A DNA stretch of 42,125 nucleotides from Roseivivax halodurans JCM 10272 (GTDB taxonomy: Bacteria; Pseudomonadota; Alphaproteobacteria; Rhodobacterales; Rhodobacteraceae): the NCBI RefSeq assembly GCF_000521785.1, contig NZ_JALZ01000022.1, positions 1-42,125 on the forward strand, in the 5' to 3' direction. A program made the translations under genes and the position numbers. Below are positions 26,731-36,954 of this stretch, one piece after another. Each line of letters begins with the position of its first letter. Position 1 is the stretch's first letter. Below the pieces are notes generated by a model that did no database searches, was not told the origin of the DNA, and saw only the letters and a program-made list of their open reading frames with translations.

Positions 26731-26761
26731 AGGGCTTGCAGAGGCAAACCTTTGCCGCCCT
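26731..26761 (+). other. Intercistronic hairpin before the ABC transporter genes
   Basis: Nested inverted repeats AGGGC/GCCCT and GGCAAA/TTTGCC form an imperfect two-part stem starting 8 nt after the formamidase stop. There is no T-run. Such hairpins between an enzyme gene and a highly expressed binding-protein gene often stabilise the downstream mRNA. Confidence 0.45.
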
Positions 26762-26834
26762 CAATGACAGGCAACGGCAAGGGCGCCCGGAAGACGGCGC
26801 GGCCGGATCACCGAACCAACAAGGGGAAACCAAG

Positions 26835-28031
26835 ATGACCTTCAAGACCTCGCTTCTGGCCCCGACCGCTCTGTCGCTGGGCCTCGCCACCGGCGCCTCG
26901 GCGCAGGACGCGCCGCCCTCCGCCGAGGACGACGTTCTCAAGATCGGCCTCGTCTACACGCTCTCGGGGCCCGCCGCGGCGCTGGGCGAGCAGGCCAAGA
27001 ATGGCTTCATGCTCGCCGCCGAGCGCATCGGGAATCTGGGCGGCATGGAGACCGAGATCGTCGTGATCGACGACGAGCAGCGTCCCGACAAAGCCGCCGA
27101 CGACGCGCGCGAGCTCGTGCAGCGCGAGGAGGTCGATTTCGTCGTCGGGCCGATCTTCTCGAACATCCTCGTCGCGATCCACCAGCCGGTGACCGAGACG
27201 GGCACGATCCTGATCTCGACCAACGCGGGTACGTCGAACTTCGCGGGGCCGGAGTGCAGCCCGAACTTCTTCGTGACCTCCTACCAGAACGACCAGAACC
27301 ACGAGGTCATGGGCGCCTATGCCGAACAACAGGGGTACCAGAACGTCTTCCTGATGGCGCCGAACTACCAGGCGGGCAAGGACAGTCTCGCGGGGTTCAA
27401 GCATTCCTACACGGGCGGCGTCGCGGGGGAGGTCTTCACCGAACTCGGCCAGCTCGACTTCTCGTCCGAGCTCGCGCAGATTGCCGCATTCCAGCCCGAT
27501 GCGCTCTTCACCTTCATGCCGGGCGGCATGGGTGTGAACCTCGTCAAGCAGTACGATCAGGCCGGGCTCTCCTCGATCCCGTTCCTGTCGGCCTTCACGG
27601 TGGACGAGACCACGCTGCCGGCGACGCAGGACGCCGCGGTCGGGCTTCTCGGCGGCGCGAACTGGGCGCCGGACCTCGACAACGCCGCGAACGAGGAGTT
27701 CGTGACGGCCTATATCGAGAAGTACGGCGCGGTGCCCGGCACCTACGCGATGCAGGCCTATGACGCGGCGCAGCTGATCGATAGCGCGGTCTCGAAGGTC
27801 GGCGGCGATCTCACCGACCGCGACGCCCTGCGCGCCGCGATCAAGGAAGCCGACTTCGACAGCCCGCGCGGAGACTTCTCCTTCGGGGTCAACAACTATC
27901 CCGTCCAGGACTTCTACCTCGTCGAGGCGGTCAAGCGCGAGGACGGCATGTACGGCACCTCGATCCGCGAGAAGATCTTCGACGACTACGTCGATACCTA
28001 TGCCGAGCAGTGCGAGATGGGCTCCTCGTAA
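26835..28031 (+). CDS. Branched-chain amino-acid-type ABC transporter substrate-binding protein
   Basis: 398-aa periplasmic binding protein of the Leu/Ile/Val (HAAT, Peripla_BP_6) type. A signal peptide covers about residues 1-23, with cleavage after GASA. The mature N-terminus (LKIGLVYTLSGPAAALGEQ) is typical. It captures ligand for the two permeases and two ATPases that follow. This family also serves aromatic acids, so in this island tryptophan, kynurenine or anthranilate is as likely as a branched-chain amino acid. The ATG at 26835 has AAGGGG upstream; 24 nt separate it from the first permease gene. Confidence 0.92.
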   Translation: MTFKTSLLAPTALSLGLATGASAQDAPPSAEDDVLKIGLVYTLSGPAAALGEQAKNGFMLAAERIGNLGGMETEIVVIDDEQRPDKAADDARELVQREEVDFVVGPIFSNILVAIHQPVTETGTILISTNAGTSNFAGPECSPNFFVTSYQNDQNHEVMGAYAEQQGYQNVFLMAPNYQAGKDSLAGFKHSYTGGVAGEVFTELGQLDFSSELAQIAAFQPDALFTFMPGGMGVNLVKQYDQAGLSSIPFLSAFTVDETTLPATQDAAVGLLGGANWAPDLDNAANEEFVTAYIEKYGAVPGTYAMQAYDAAQLIDSAVSKVGGDLTDRDALRAAIKEADFDSPRGDFSFGVNNYPVQDFYLVEAVKREDGMYGTSIREKIFDDYVDTYAEQCEMGSS

Positions 28032-28055
28032 GACAAACCGTCGGAGGCCGCGTCC

Positions 28056-28973
28056 ATGGCGAATCTCTTCGTGCTCCAGCTCCTCAACGGGCTCCAGCTC
28101 GGCGTTCTGCTGTTCCTGATCGCGGCGGGGCTGACGCTCGTCTTCGGGATCATGGACGTGGTCAACCTCGCCCATGGCGTCCTCTACATGGTGGGCGCCT
28201 ATTTCCTGGCGACCTTTGCGGCCCTCACCGGAAGCTTCTGGTGGGGGCTGCTGCTGATGTTTCCGGCGGCCATCGTCGTGGGGCTCGTGCTCGAGGTGGT
28301 GGTGATCCGAAGGCTCTACGCGCGCTCCCATCTCGACCAGGTGCTCGCGACCTTCGGCCTCGTGATGATCGCCAACGAGACGGTCAAGATCGTCTGGGGC
28401 GTCTCGCCGCTCTCGGTTCCTACCCCTGAGATCCTGTCGGGCTCGGTCCCGCTGATGGGGCCGCTGCAATACCCCGTCTACCGCATCGCGATCATCGTAA
28501 CGGGGCTCGCCGTCGCGGGCGGGCTCTACCTCGTCATCAACCACACGCGTATCGGCATGCTGCTGCGGGCGGGCGCCACGAACCGCACGATGGTCTCGGC
28601 GCTCGGCATCGACATCGGCAAGCTCTTCGCCATCGTCTTCACCCTCGGTGCGGTGCTGGCCTGTTTCGCTGGCGCGCTGGTCGCCCCGATCCTGTCGGTC
28701 GACACCGGGATGGGCGAGAGCGTGCTGATACTGACCTTCGTCGTCGTGGTGATCGGCGGCATCGGCTCGATCAAGGGCGCGTTCCTCGGAGCGATCCTCG
28801 TCGCCGTGGTGGACACGATCGGCGGCGTCTTCGGGCCGATCCTCCTGCGCTCTGTGCTCGATCCCGCGGCGGCGGGCCAGACCGGCCGGATGCTGGCGCC
28901 GATGCTGGTCTACATCCTGATGGCCGCGATCCTCTTCGCGCGGCCCGCGGGTCTCTTCGGAGGGCGCGCATGA
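28056..28973 (+). CDS. Branched-chain amino-acid-type ABC transporter permease (LivH-like)
   Basis: 305-aa inner-membrane permease with about eight hydrophobic segments. Family features: QLLNGLQLGVLLFLIAAGLT at the start, VNLAHGVLYM, and the EAA-like GATNRTMVSALGIDIGKLF. With the LivM-like partner it forms the translocation pore. It overlaps the next gene by ATGA and lies in one operon with the binding protein. Confidence 0.93.
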   Translation: MANLFVLQLLNGLQLGVLLFLIAAGLTLVFGIMDVVNLAHGVLYMVGAYFLATFAALTGSFWWGLLLMFPAAIVVGLVLEVVVIRRLYARSHLDQVLATFGLVMIANETVKIVWGVSPLSVPTPEILSGSVPLMGPLQYPVYRIAIIVTGLAVAGGLYLVINHTRIGMLLRAGATNRTMVSALGIDIGKLFAIVFTLGAVLACFAGALVAPILSVDTGMGESVLILTFVVVVIGGIGSIKGAFLGAILVAVVDTIGGVFGPILLRSVLDPAAAGQTGRMLAPMLVYILMAAILFARPAGLFGGRA

Positions 28974-29950
28974 CCGCCGCAACCGCTGTGCCGACCCGCG
29001 CACCCGCGCTCGCCCCGCGCCTCAAGGCGGCGCTGGTGCTCTTCGTGCTCTTCGCGCTGGTGCCGCCCGTCGTCATGGCGGCGGACGATCCGTTCCTCAT
29101 CCTCATCGCGACCCGCATACTCGCCTACGCCATCGCGGCGATGGCGCTCGATCTCATCCTCGGCTACGGCGCGATGGTGTCCTTCGGGCACGCCGCCTAT
29201 CTCGGCTTCGGCACCTACGCGGTGGCGATCCTGTCGAGCTACGGCGTCACCGACATCTTCGTGCAGATGCTCGGGGCGGTGCTGGTCTCGGCGCTCTTCG
29301 CGCTCGTCACCGGGGCGATCTCGCTCCGGACGCGCGGCGTCTACTTCATCATGATCACGCTCGCCTTCGGGCAGATGGCGTTCTTCTTCTTCATCTCGCT
29401 CTCGGCCTATGGCGGCGACGACGGCTACGGGCTGTCGCAACGATCCACCGTTCTCGGCAGCGCTATCCTCGAGAACGACGTCACGCTTTATTACGCGACC
29501 CTCGCCGTGCTGATCGCGCTCTTCGCGCTCTGCCACCGGATCGTCGGCTCGCGCTTCGGCCGGGTGCTCACCGGCATCCGCGAGAACCCGGTGCGGATGG
29601 AGGCGATCGGCTTCTCGCCCTTCCGCTACCAGCTCACTGCCTTCGTGATCTCGGGCTGCATGACGTCGCTCGCGGGCGTGCTGCTGGCCAACCAGGCGGA
29701 GTTCGTGTCCCCCGCCTTCATGTCTTGGCATCGATCGGGCGAGCTGATCGTCATGGTGGTTCTCGGCGGCATCGGCACTCTCACGGGCGCCATCGGCGGC
29801 GCTGTCGCCGCGCTGCTCCTCGAGGAGGTGCTCGGCATGCTCACCGAGCACTGGCAGCTCTGGTTCGGGATCTTCCTCGTCCTGATGGTGCTGTTCTCGC
29901 CCCGCGGCATCACCGGGCTCGTGGAGCAGATGCGGGGGAGGCGGGAATGA
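28970..29950 (+). CDS. Branched-chain amino-acid-type ABC transporter permease (LivM-like)
   Basis: 326-aa permease, second pore subunit. Typical sequence: DLILGYGAMVSFGHAAYLGF, then RFGRVLTGIRENPVRMEAIG (cytoplasmic coupling loop). About nine hydrophobic segments. Its start and stop overlap the genes on either side by 4 nt, so stoichiometric co-expression is expected. Confidence 0.93.
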   Translation: MTAATAVPTRAPALAPRLKAALVLFVLFALVPPVVMAADDPFLILIATRILAYAIAAMALDLILGYGAMVSFGHAAYLGFGTYAVAILSSYGVTDIFVQMLGAVLVSALFALVTGAISLRTRGVYFIMITLAFGQMAFFFFISLSAYGGDDGYGLSQRSTVLGSAILENDVTLYYATLAVLIALFALCHRIVGSRFGRVLTGIRENPVRMEAIGFSPFRYQLTAFVISGCMTSLAGVLLANQAEFVSPAFMSWHRSGELIVMVVLGGIGTLTGAIGGAVAALLLEEVLGMLTEHWQLWFGIFLVLMVLFSPRGITGLVEQMRGRRE

Positions 29951-30699
29951 GCCGGCTGGAGATCACCCAACTCAACAAGAGCTTCGGCGCGCTCAAGGTG
30001 ACCGACGACGTCTCGCTGAATGTCGAACCGGGCGAGGTGCATGCCATCATCGGCCCGAACGGCGCGGGCAAGACCACGCTGATCGCGCAGCTCTCGGGTG
30101 AGCTGCGGCCCGACAGCGGGCGGATTGTTCTCGACGGACGGGACATCACGCAGACGAGCATGCCCGAGCGCGTGCATCTCGGCCTCGCGCGCAGCTTCCA
30201 GATCACGCAGGTTCTGCCGAGCTTCACCGTCCTCGACAACGTCGCCCTCGCGGTGCAGGCGCGGCAGGGGTCGAGCTATCGCTTCTTCGGCAACGTCGCG
30301 AGCGAAGAGGCGCTGAATGCCGCCGCGATGCGCGCGCTCCGCGATGCGGGGCTCGAGGACCGGGCGGGCGCGCGGGCGAGCGCGCTCAGCCACGGCGAGC
30401 ATCGGCGGCTGGAGCTCGCCTGCGCGCTCGCGACCGAGCCGCAGCTCCTCCTTCTCGACGAGCCGCTCGCGGGCGTCGGCGGAGAGGATGCCGAAGCCTT
30501 CATTGCGCGGCTCCGGGCCCTGCGCGGGCGCCTCACGATGGTCCTGATCGAGCACGACATGGACGCGGTCTTCGCCCTCGCGACGCGGCTGTCGGTGCTG
30601 GTCTACGGCCGCATCATCGCCACCGGCACGCCCGAAGAGGTGCGCTCCGACCCGGCCGTCCGGGCCGCGTATCTCGGCGAGGAGGAGATGCCCGCATGA
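29947..30699 (+). CDS. ABC transporter ATP-binding protein (LivG-like)
   Basis: 250-aa ATPase. Walker A GPNGAGKTT is at 36-44, the signature motif is LSHGE (a variant of LSGGQ/LSYGE seen in this subfamily), and Walker B is LLLLDEP, followed by LAGV. GLARSFQITQVLPSFTVLDN is LivG-type. It powers the permease pair. The next ATPase gene is 91 nt away, separated by an inserted repeat, whereas all earlier junctions in the transporter overlap or are short. Confidence 0.92.
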   Translation: MSRLEITQLNKSFGALKVTDDVSLNVEPGEVHAIIGPNGAGKTTLIAQLSGELRPDSGRIVLDGRDITQTSMPERVHLGLARSFQITQVLPSFTVLDNVALAVQARQGSSYRFFGNVASEEALNAAAMRALRDAGLEDRAGARASALSHGEHRRLELACALATEPQLLLLDEPLAGVGGEDAEAFIARLRALRGRLTMVLIEHDMDAVFALATRLSVLVYGRIIATGTPEEVRSDPAVRAAYLGEEEMPA

Positions 30700-30717
30700 C
30701 CGTGATGCGCCACGCCC

Positions 30718-30750
30718 CTTCTTCTTGGCAAAAATACTCCCGCCGGAGGC
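30718..30750 (-). repeat. CAAGAAGAAG repeat, copy 5, inside the ABC operon
   Basis: Reverse-oriented copy: on the minus strand it reads GCCTCCGGCGGGAGTATTTT then TGCCAAGAAGAAG, nearly identical to 33233. It lies between the two ATPase genes. It is the only copy placed inside an operon; any terminator activity would act on the opposite strand. Confidence 0.85.
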
Positions 30751-30790
30751 CCCGGTCCGCCGGCCCGCGCCACCTCGCGGGGGCGCTGCC

Positions 30791-31477
30791 ATGCTGACGG
30801 TCGAAGCCCTCGAGGCCGCCTACGGCGAGAGCCGCATCCTCTTCGGGATCGATCTCGAGGTGCGGGACGGCGAGGTGGTGACGCTGCTCGGCCGGAACGG
30901 GATGGGCAAGACCACCACCGTGAAGTCGATCTTCGGGATGCTGAAACCACGCGGCGGGCGCGTGTCCGTGGGCGGGCGCGACCTGACCGGGGCCGAGCCG
31001 CACCAGGTCGCCCATGCGGGGCTCGGGCTCGTGCCCGAGGGGCGGCAGATCTTTCCGACGCTCAGCGTCGAGGAGAACCTGCGCGCCACCGCGCGGGCCG
31101 GCAAGTGGGACCTCTCGCGGATCTACGCGCTCTTTCCGCGGCTCGCGGAACGCCGCCGCAACATGGGCAACCAGCTTTCGGGCGGCGAGCAGCAGATGCT
31201 CGCGATCGGGCGCGCGCTGATGACCAACCCGCGTCTCGTGGTGCTCGACGAGGCCACCGAGGGCCTCGCGCCTCTCATCCGCGCGGATATCTGGGCGTGT
31301 CTTAGGCAGCTCAAGGACGAGGGCGAGGCGATCCTCGTGATCGACAAGAACGTGGACGCGCTCACCAAATTCGCGGATCGTCACGTGGTGATCGAGAAGG
31401 GCCGCGTGGTCTGGACCGGCACCACCAAGGACATCCTCGCCACCCCCGAGGTGAAGGACCGCTTTCTGCACGTGTGA
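30791..31477 (+). CDS. ABC transporter ATP-binding protein (LivF-like)
   Basis: 228-aa ATPase. Walker A GRNGMGKTT at 34-42, signature LSGGEQQML, Walker B LVVLDEATEGLAP. LivF-type region GLGLVPEGRQIFPTLSVEEN is present. The ATG at 30791 was chosen because an upstream in-frame ATG at 30725 lies within the dispersed repeat. Partner of the LivG-like ATPase. Confidence 0.92.
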   Translation: MLTVEALEAAYGESRILFGIDLEVRDGEVVTLLGRNGMGKTTTVKSIFGMLKPRGGRVSVGGRDLTGAEPHQVAHAGLGLVPEGRQIFPTLSVEENLRATARAGKWDLSRIYALFPRLAERRRNMGNQLSGGEQQMLAIGRALMTNPRLVVLDEATEGLAPLIRADIWACLRQLKDEGEAILVIDKNVDALTKFADRHVVIEKGRVVWTGTTKDILATPEVKDRFLHV

Positions 31478-31496
31478 ACTCGAGGAAGGATTGCCC

Positions 31497-31952
31497 ATGA
31501 CCATGCTGCCCGGCGTCACGAAGTCGAATTCCGGCATCGACGACATCTCCTGGAACATCCTCGGCCAGATCTACGTGCCGAAACAGCACAGCGAGGCCTC
31601 GATGGCGTGGCACGCGACGCTGCCCAAGGGCACGTTCGTTCCGCCGCACATCCACCCCACGCAGGACGAGTTCATCTACGTGCTCGAGGGGCGGTTCGAC
31701 CTCCTCCTCAACGGGGTCGAGACCTATGCCGAGCCCTCCGACCTGATCCGCCTGCCGAAGGGCATTCCGCACGGGATCTTCAACAAGTCCGATCAGGCGA
31801 TAAAGTGCCTCTTCTGGGTGGCGCCGTCGCGGCGGCTCTTCGATCTCTTCTGGGCGCTGCACAATCTCGGGCCCGACGCCAATCCGGCCGACGTGGTGGC
31901 GGTGTCAGCCGAGCACGAGGTCGACTTCCTGCCGCCCCCCGAGGAGGGCTGA
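31497..31952 (+). CDS. Cupin domain-containing protein
   Basis: 151-aa single-cupin protein. Metal ligands fit motif 1 HIHPTQDEFIYVLEG (His51, His53, Glu58) and motif 2 His92 (LPKGIPHGI), so it probably binds Fe, Mn or Ni. GAGGAAGGA precedes the ATG. Such cupins may be dioxygenases, isomerases or sensors; nothing identifies its substrate. It sits 20 nt after the transporter ATPase and 5 nt before the flavin monooxygenase, so it is likely part of the catabolic operon and acts on an intermediate of the same pathway. Confidence 0.87.
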   Translation: MTMLPGVTKSNSGIDDISWNILGQIYVPKQHSEASMAWHATLPKGTFVPPHIHPTQDEFIYVLEGRFDLLLNGVETYAEPSDLIRLPKGIPHGIFNKSDQAIKCLFWVAPSRRLFDLFWALHNLGPDANPADVVAVSAEHEVDFLPPPEEG

Positions 31953-31956
31953 GCTC

Positions 31957-33195
31957 ATGACGGTCCTGATCGCGGGCGCCGGGGTCGGCGGGCTGACGAC
32001 GGCGCTGATGCTGCACGCGCGCGGCATACCTTGCGTGATCTACGAGGCGGCACGGGAGGTGCGCGAGGTCGGGGTCGGGATCAACGTGCTGCCGCACGCG
32101 ATCCGCGAGCTTGCGGCGCTCGACCTTCTGCCGGCGCTTGATGCCGTGGGGGTGCGGACGCGGAAGCTGTCGTATCTCACCAAGCGCGGTCAGGAGGTCT
32201 GGTCCGAGCCGCGAGGCATGCATGCGGGCCACGAGGTGCCGCAATTCTCGATCCACCGCGGGCGGCTCCAGCGGGTGATCGCGGACGCGGTGCGCACGAG
32301 GCTCGGCGGCGCGGCGCTGAAGACCGGGCGCAGGCTCGCGGGGTTCGTGCAGGACGATGGCGGCGTCACGGCGCATTTCACCGACAGCGTCGAGGGCGGG
32401 GCTGGCGAGACGGTGCGCGCCCCGGTCCTGATTTGCGCGGACGGCATCCATTCGGTCGGGCGGCGCAGCTTCTACCCCGGAGAGGGCGCGCCCTCGTGGC
32501 AGGGCGTCGTGATGTGGCGCGGCGCGGCCGAGTGGCCGGTCTGGATGGACGGCGAGAGCATGGCGATCGCGGGCGGGCTCGGCGCCAAGCTCGTGCTCTA
32601 CCCGATCGCGCCGGCGGACGGGCATCGGCAGCTGATGAACTGGGTCGTGAACGTGCGGCTGAAGGATCCTTCCGTCTCGACGCCGCCGCCCGACAGCTGG
32701 TCGCGGCAGGCGCCGCTCGCGAGCGTTTTGCCCCACGCGCTGCGGTTCTCGGTTCCGGGCATGGATGTGGGTGCGCTGGTGCGGGCGACGCCCGCCATCT
32801 ACGAATACCCGATGGCGGATCGCGACCCGCTGCCGCGCTGGACCTTCGGGCGGGTCACGCTGCTCGGCGATGCGGCGCATCCGATGTACCCGGTGGGCTC
32901 GAACGGCGCGAGTCAGGCGATCCTCGATGCGCGCTGCCTCGCGGATGCGATGGCCCGGGCGGAGCATCCGCGCGCGGCGCTCTGGGCCTACGAGAAGGAC
33001 CGGCTGCCGAAGACCGCAGACGTCGTGCGCCAGAACCGGGTCGGCGGACCGGAGCGCGTGATCGACGAGGTGGAAAAACGCGCGCCCGCGGGCTTTTTCG
33101 ACGTGAACGCGGTGCTGGGCCTCGAGGAGCGGCGGGCCATCGTCGGCGGATACGCGGCGACGGCAGGCTTCTCGGCGGTGCGGCGGGTCTCCTGA
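31957..33195 (+). CDS. FAD-dependent monooxygenase (group A, PhzS-like)
   Basis: 412-aa flavoprotein of the aromatic hydroxylase type. FAD motif GAGVGGLTTALML near the N-terminus, the ADGIHS segment in the middle, and GDAAHPMYPVGSNGASQAI at about 304-324 are all intact. The family uses NAD(P)H and oxygen to hydroxylate aromatic acids; the sequence resembles flavin-dependent oxidoreductases related to PhzS. In context it could hydroxylate kynurenine, anthranilate or a lower intermediate. It ends the plus-strand operon and is followed by two dispersed repeats. Confidence 0.88.
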   Translation: MTVLIAGAGVGGLTTALMLHARGIPCVIYEAAREVREVGVGINVLPHAIRELAALDLLPALDAVGVRTRKLSYLTKRGQEVWSEPRGMHAGHEVPQFSIHRGRLQRVIADAVRTRLGGAALKTGRRLAGFVQDDGGVTAHFTDSVEGGAGETVRAPVLICADGIHSVGRRSFYPGEGAPSWQGVVMWRGAAEWPVWMDGESMAIAGGLGAKLVLYPIAPADGHRQLMNWVVNVRLKDPSVSTPPPDSWSRQAPLASVLPHALRFSVPGMDVGALVRATPAIYEYPMADRDPLPRWTFGRVTLLGDAAHPMYPVGSNGASQAILDARCLADAMARAEHPRAALWAYEKDRLPKTADVVRQNRVGGPERVIDEVEKRAPAGFFDVNAVLGLEERRAIVGGYAATAGFSAVRRVS

Positions 33196-33232
33196 GCGGA
33201 CGGAGGCGCGGAACGGGTGGCGGGCCGGTGGA

Positions 33233-33265
33233 GCCTCCGGCGGGAGTATTTTTGCCAAGAAGAAG
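33233..33265 (+). repeat. CAAGAAGAAG repeat, copy 6
   Basis: GCCTCCGGCGGGAGTATTTT then TGCCAAGAAGAAG, 37 nt after the flavin monooxygenase stop. The CTCC-GGCG-GGAG mini-stem is followed by TATTTTT, like a minimal intrinsic terminator. Confidence 0.85.
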
Positions 33266-33285
33266 CCGGCGCGGGGGACGGCGAC

Positions 33286-33318
33286 GCCTCCGGCGGGGAT
33301 ATTTAGGTCAAGAAGAAG
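33286..33318 (+). repeat. CAAGAAGAAG repeat, copy 7
   Basis: GCCTCCGGCGGGGATATTTA then GGTCAAGAAGAAG, same orientation and 53 nt after copy 6, immediately before the stop of the convergent SDR. The pair mirrors copies 1 and 2. Confidence 0.85.
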
Positions 33319-33334
33319 GGGGCGTGCCGAGGCG

Positions 33335-34080
33335 TCAGACCTCGCCGCCGGCGATGGGGACGGCTTGCCCGGTGATGCCCTCGGAGCCGGGACCGCAGAG
33401 CCAGAGGGCGGCGGCGACCACTTCCTCGGGGCGGATCAGGCGGCGCTGGGGCGACATCTTCTCGAGGCTCGCGCGCGCCTCTTCCGGTGACATGCCGGTC
33501 TTTTCGGCGATGTTTGTGATGGAGCGCTGGGTCATCTCGGTGTCGAGGAAGCCGGGGCAGAGCGCGTTCGCCGTGATGCCGGTGCGGGCGAGTTCGAGCG
33601 CGGCGGATTTCACGAGGCCGATCGCGCCGTGCTTGGCGGCGGAATAGGCCGAGACGTAAGGGTAGCCCTTGAGCCCGGCCGTGGAAGCGATGGCGATGAG
33701 GCGGCCCCATTCGGCGCCCTTCAGGCGGATCGCGCCTTCGCGGAGGGTCAGGAAGGCGCCGGTGAGATTCACGTCGAGCATGTACCGCCAGGTGTCTAGG
33801 TCGGTTTTCGGGAAGGGCGCGCTCGCCGACGCCCCGGCATTGGCGACGACGATGTCGCAGGGTCCGGTGAAGTCGAACATCGCCTGAACGGCCGTCTCGT
33901 CGGTGACGTCGGCCTCGACGGCGTGGATGTTCGGATGATCGGCAGCGAGCGCCTCGAGCGGCTCGGCCCGCCGTCCCGCGACCCATGTGATCGCGCCGGA
34001 ATCCGCGAAGCCGCGGGCGAGCGCCGCGCCGAGGCCGGCGCCGCCGCCGGTGACGAGGGCGGTTTTTCCGGTGAGATCGG

Positions 34081-34084
<4 letters not shown>
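33335..34084 (-). CDS. SDR family oxidoreductase
   Basis: 249-aa short-chain dehydrogenase. TGGGAGLG at 12-19, NAG at 82-84, catalytic Ser134, Tyr147 and Lys151 (YSAAK), and CPGFLDTEM near the C-terminus. Its start overlaps the stop of the large monooxygenase/reductase gene (ATGA), so the two are coupled. AbmA-type enzymes produce a 5-oxo-cyclohexene-carbonyl-CoA, so this SDR is a natural candidate to reduce or oxidise that ring ketone/alcohol. Family is sure; the specific reaction is inference. Confidence 0.92.
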
Positions 34085-36369
<2,285 letters not shown>

Positions 36370-36421
36370 CGCGCGCTCCTGTCATGTGGTATCTGGCACA
36401 ATCCCATTCACCCAAAATCAT

Positions 36422-36447
36422 TTCAAGCCTAAAACTTTAGGCTTGAA
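36422..36447. promoter_or_regulatory. Palindromic operator between monooxygenase/reductase and thioesterase genes
   Basis: Perfect 12-2-12 palindrome TTCAAGCCTAAA-AC-TTTAGGCTTGAA in the centre of the divergent promoter region. It shares the TTCAAG/CTTGAA cores and 26-27 nt span with the site next to marR (25795-25821). A MarR dimer is the most likely ligand. Confidence 0.8.
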
Positions 36448-36501
36448 GTTTTTTGCATGCTGCCGGAGATTGAGCGGAAACGGCCGAAGGGGGATCGCCT
36501 G

Positions 36502-36954
36502 ATGATCACGAGCGGGGAGGCGCAGACGGACGGGGCGCCATACGCGCTGCAGATCCCGGTGATGTTCCAGCACTGCGATCCCGCGGGGATCGTGTTCTAT
36601 CCGCGGTATTTCGAGATGATCAACGCGGTCGTCGAGACGTTCTTCGAGCGCGCCGTCGGCTGGTCCTTCGCAGAGATGCACGGGACGGACCGCGTCGGCG
36701 TGCCGCTCGGCCGGATCGGGACCGAGTTCCATGCCGCCTCACGTCTCGGCGACGTGATCGACTGGACGCTCGCCGTGCGGCATCTGGGGGGGGCGAGCAT
36801 GAACGTGGAGATAGCGGCCACGTGCGAGGGCGAGGCGCGGCTGAGCGCGGAGGCGGTACTGATCCTCGTCGATCTCGACCGGATGCGGTCGATCCGTTGG
36901 CCCGAGGCGCGGCGCGCCGTGTTGGAGACTTTCGTGAAGGAGACGGAGACGTGA
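36502..36954 (+). CDS. Acyl-CoA thioesterase (4-hydroxybenzoyl-CoA thioesterase family)
   Basis: 150-aa hotdog-fold protein. HCDPAGIVFYPRYFEMI at 24-40 has the catalytic Asp26 and the 4HBT signature of Pseudomonas-type aryl-CoA thioesterases. It would hydrolyse an aryl- or acyl-CoA, perhaps to release a stalled intermediate such as anthraniloyl-CoA and recover CoA. The ATG at 36502 has AAGGGGGA at good spacing; an ATG at 36457 would add 15 residues and sit almost on the operator. Its stop overlaps the next start (GTGA). Confidence 0.88.
   Translation: MITSGEAQTDGAPYALQIPVMFQHCDPAGIVFYPRYFEMINAVVETFFERAVGWSFAEMHGTDRVGVPLGRIGTEFHAASRLGDVIDWTLAVRHLGGASMNVEIAATCEGEARLSAEAVLILVDLDRMRSIRWPEARRAVLETFVKETET

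Noticed and set aside
26808-29003. Very long open frame (731 codons) on the minus strand opposite the ABC binding protein and permease genes
   Set aside because: The plus-strand genes have clear signal peptide, family motifs and overlapping starts. The antisense product is a His/Asp/Arg/Glu-rich sequence typical of shadow frames in GC-rich DNA.
30725-30790. N-terminal extension of the second ABC ATPase
   Set aside because: The extra residues are encoded by the dispersed repeat (the same MAKILPPEAP-type peptide appears at other copies), not by the ATPase family.
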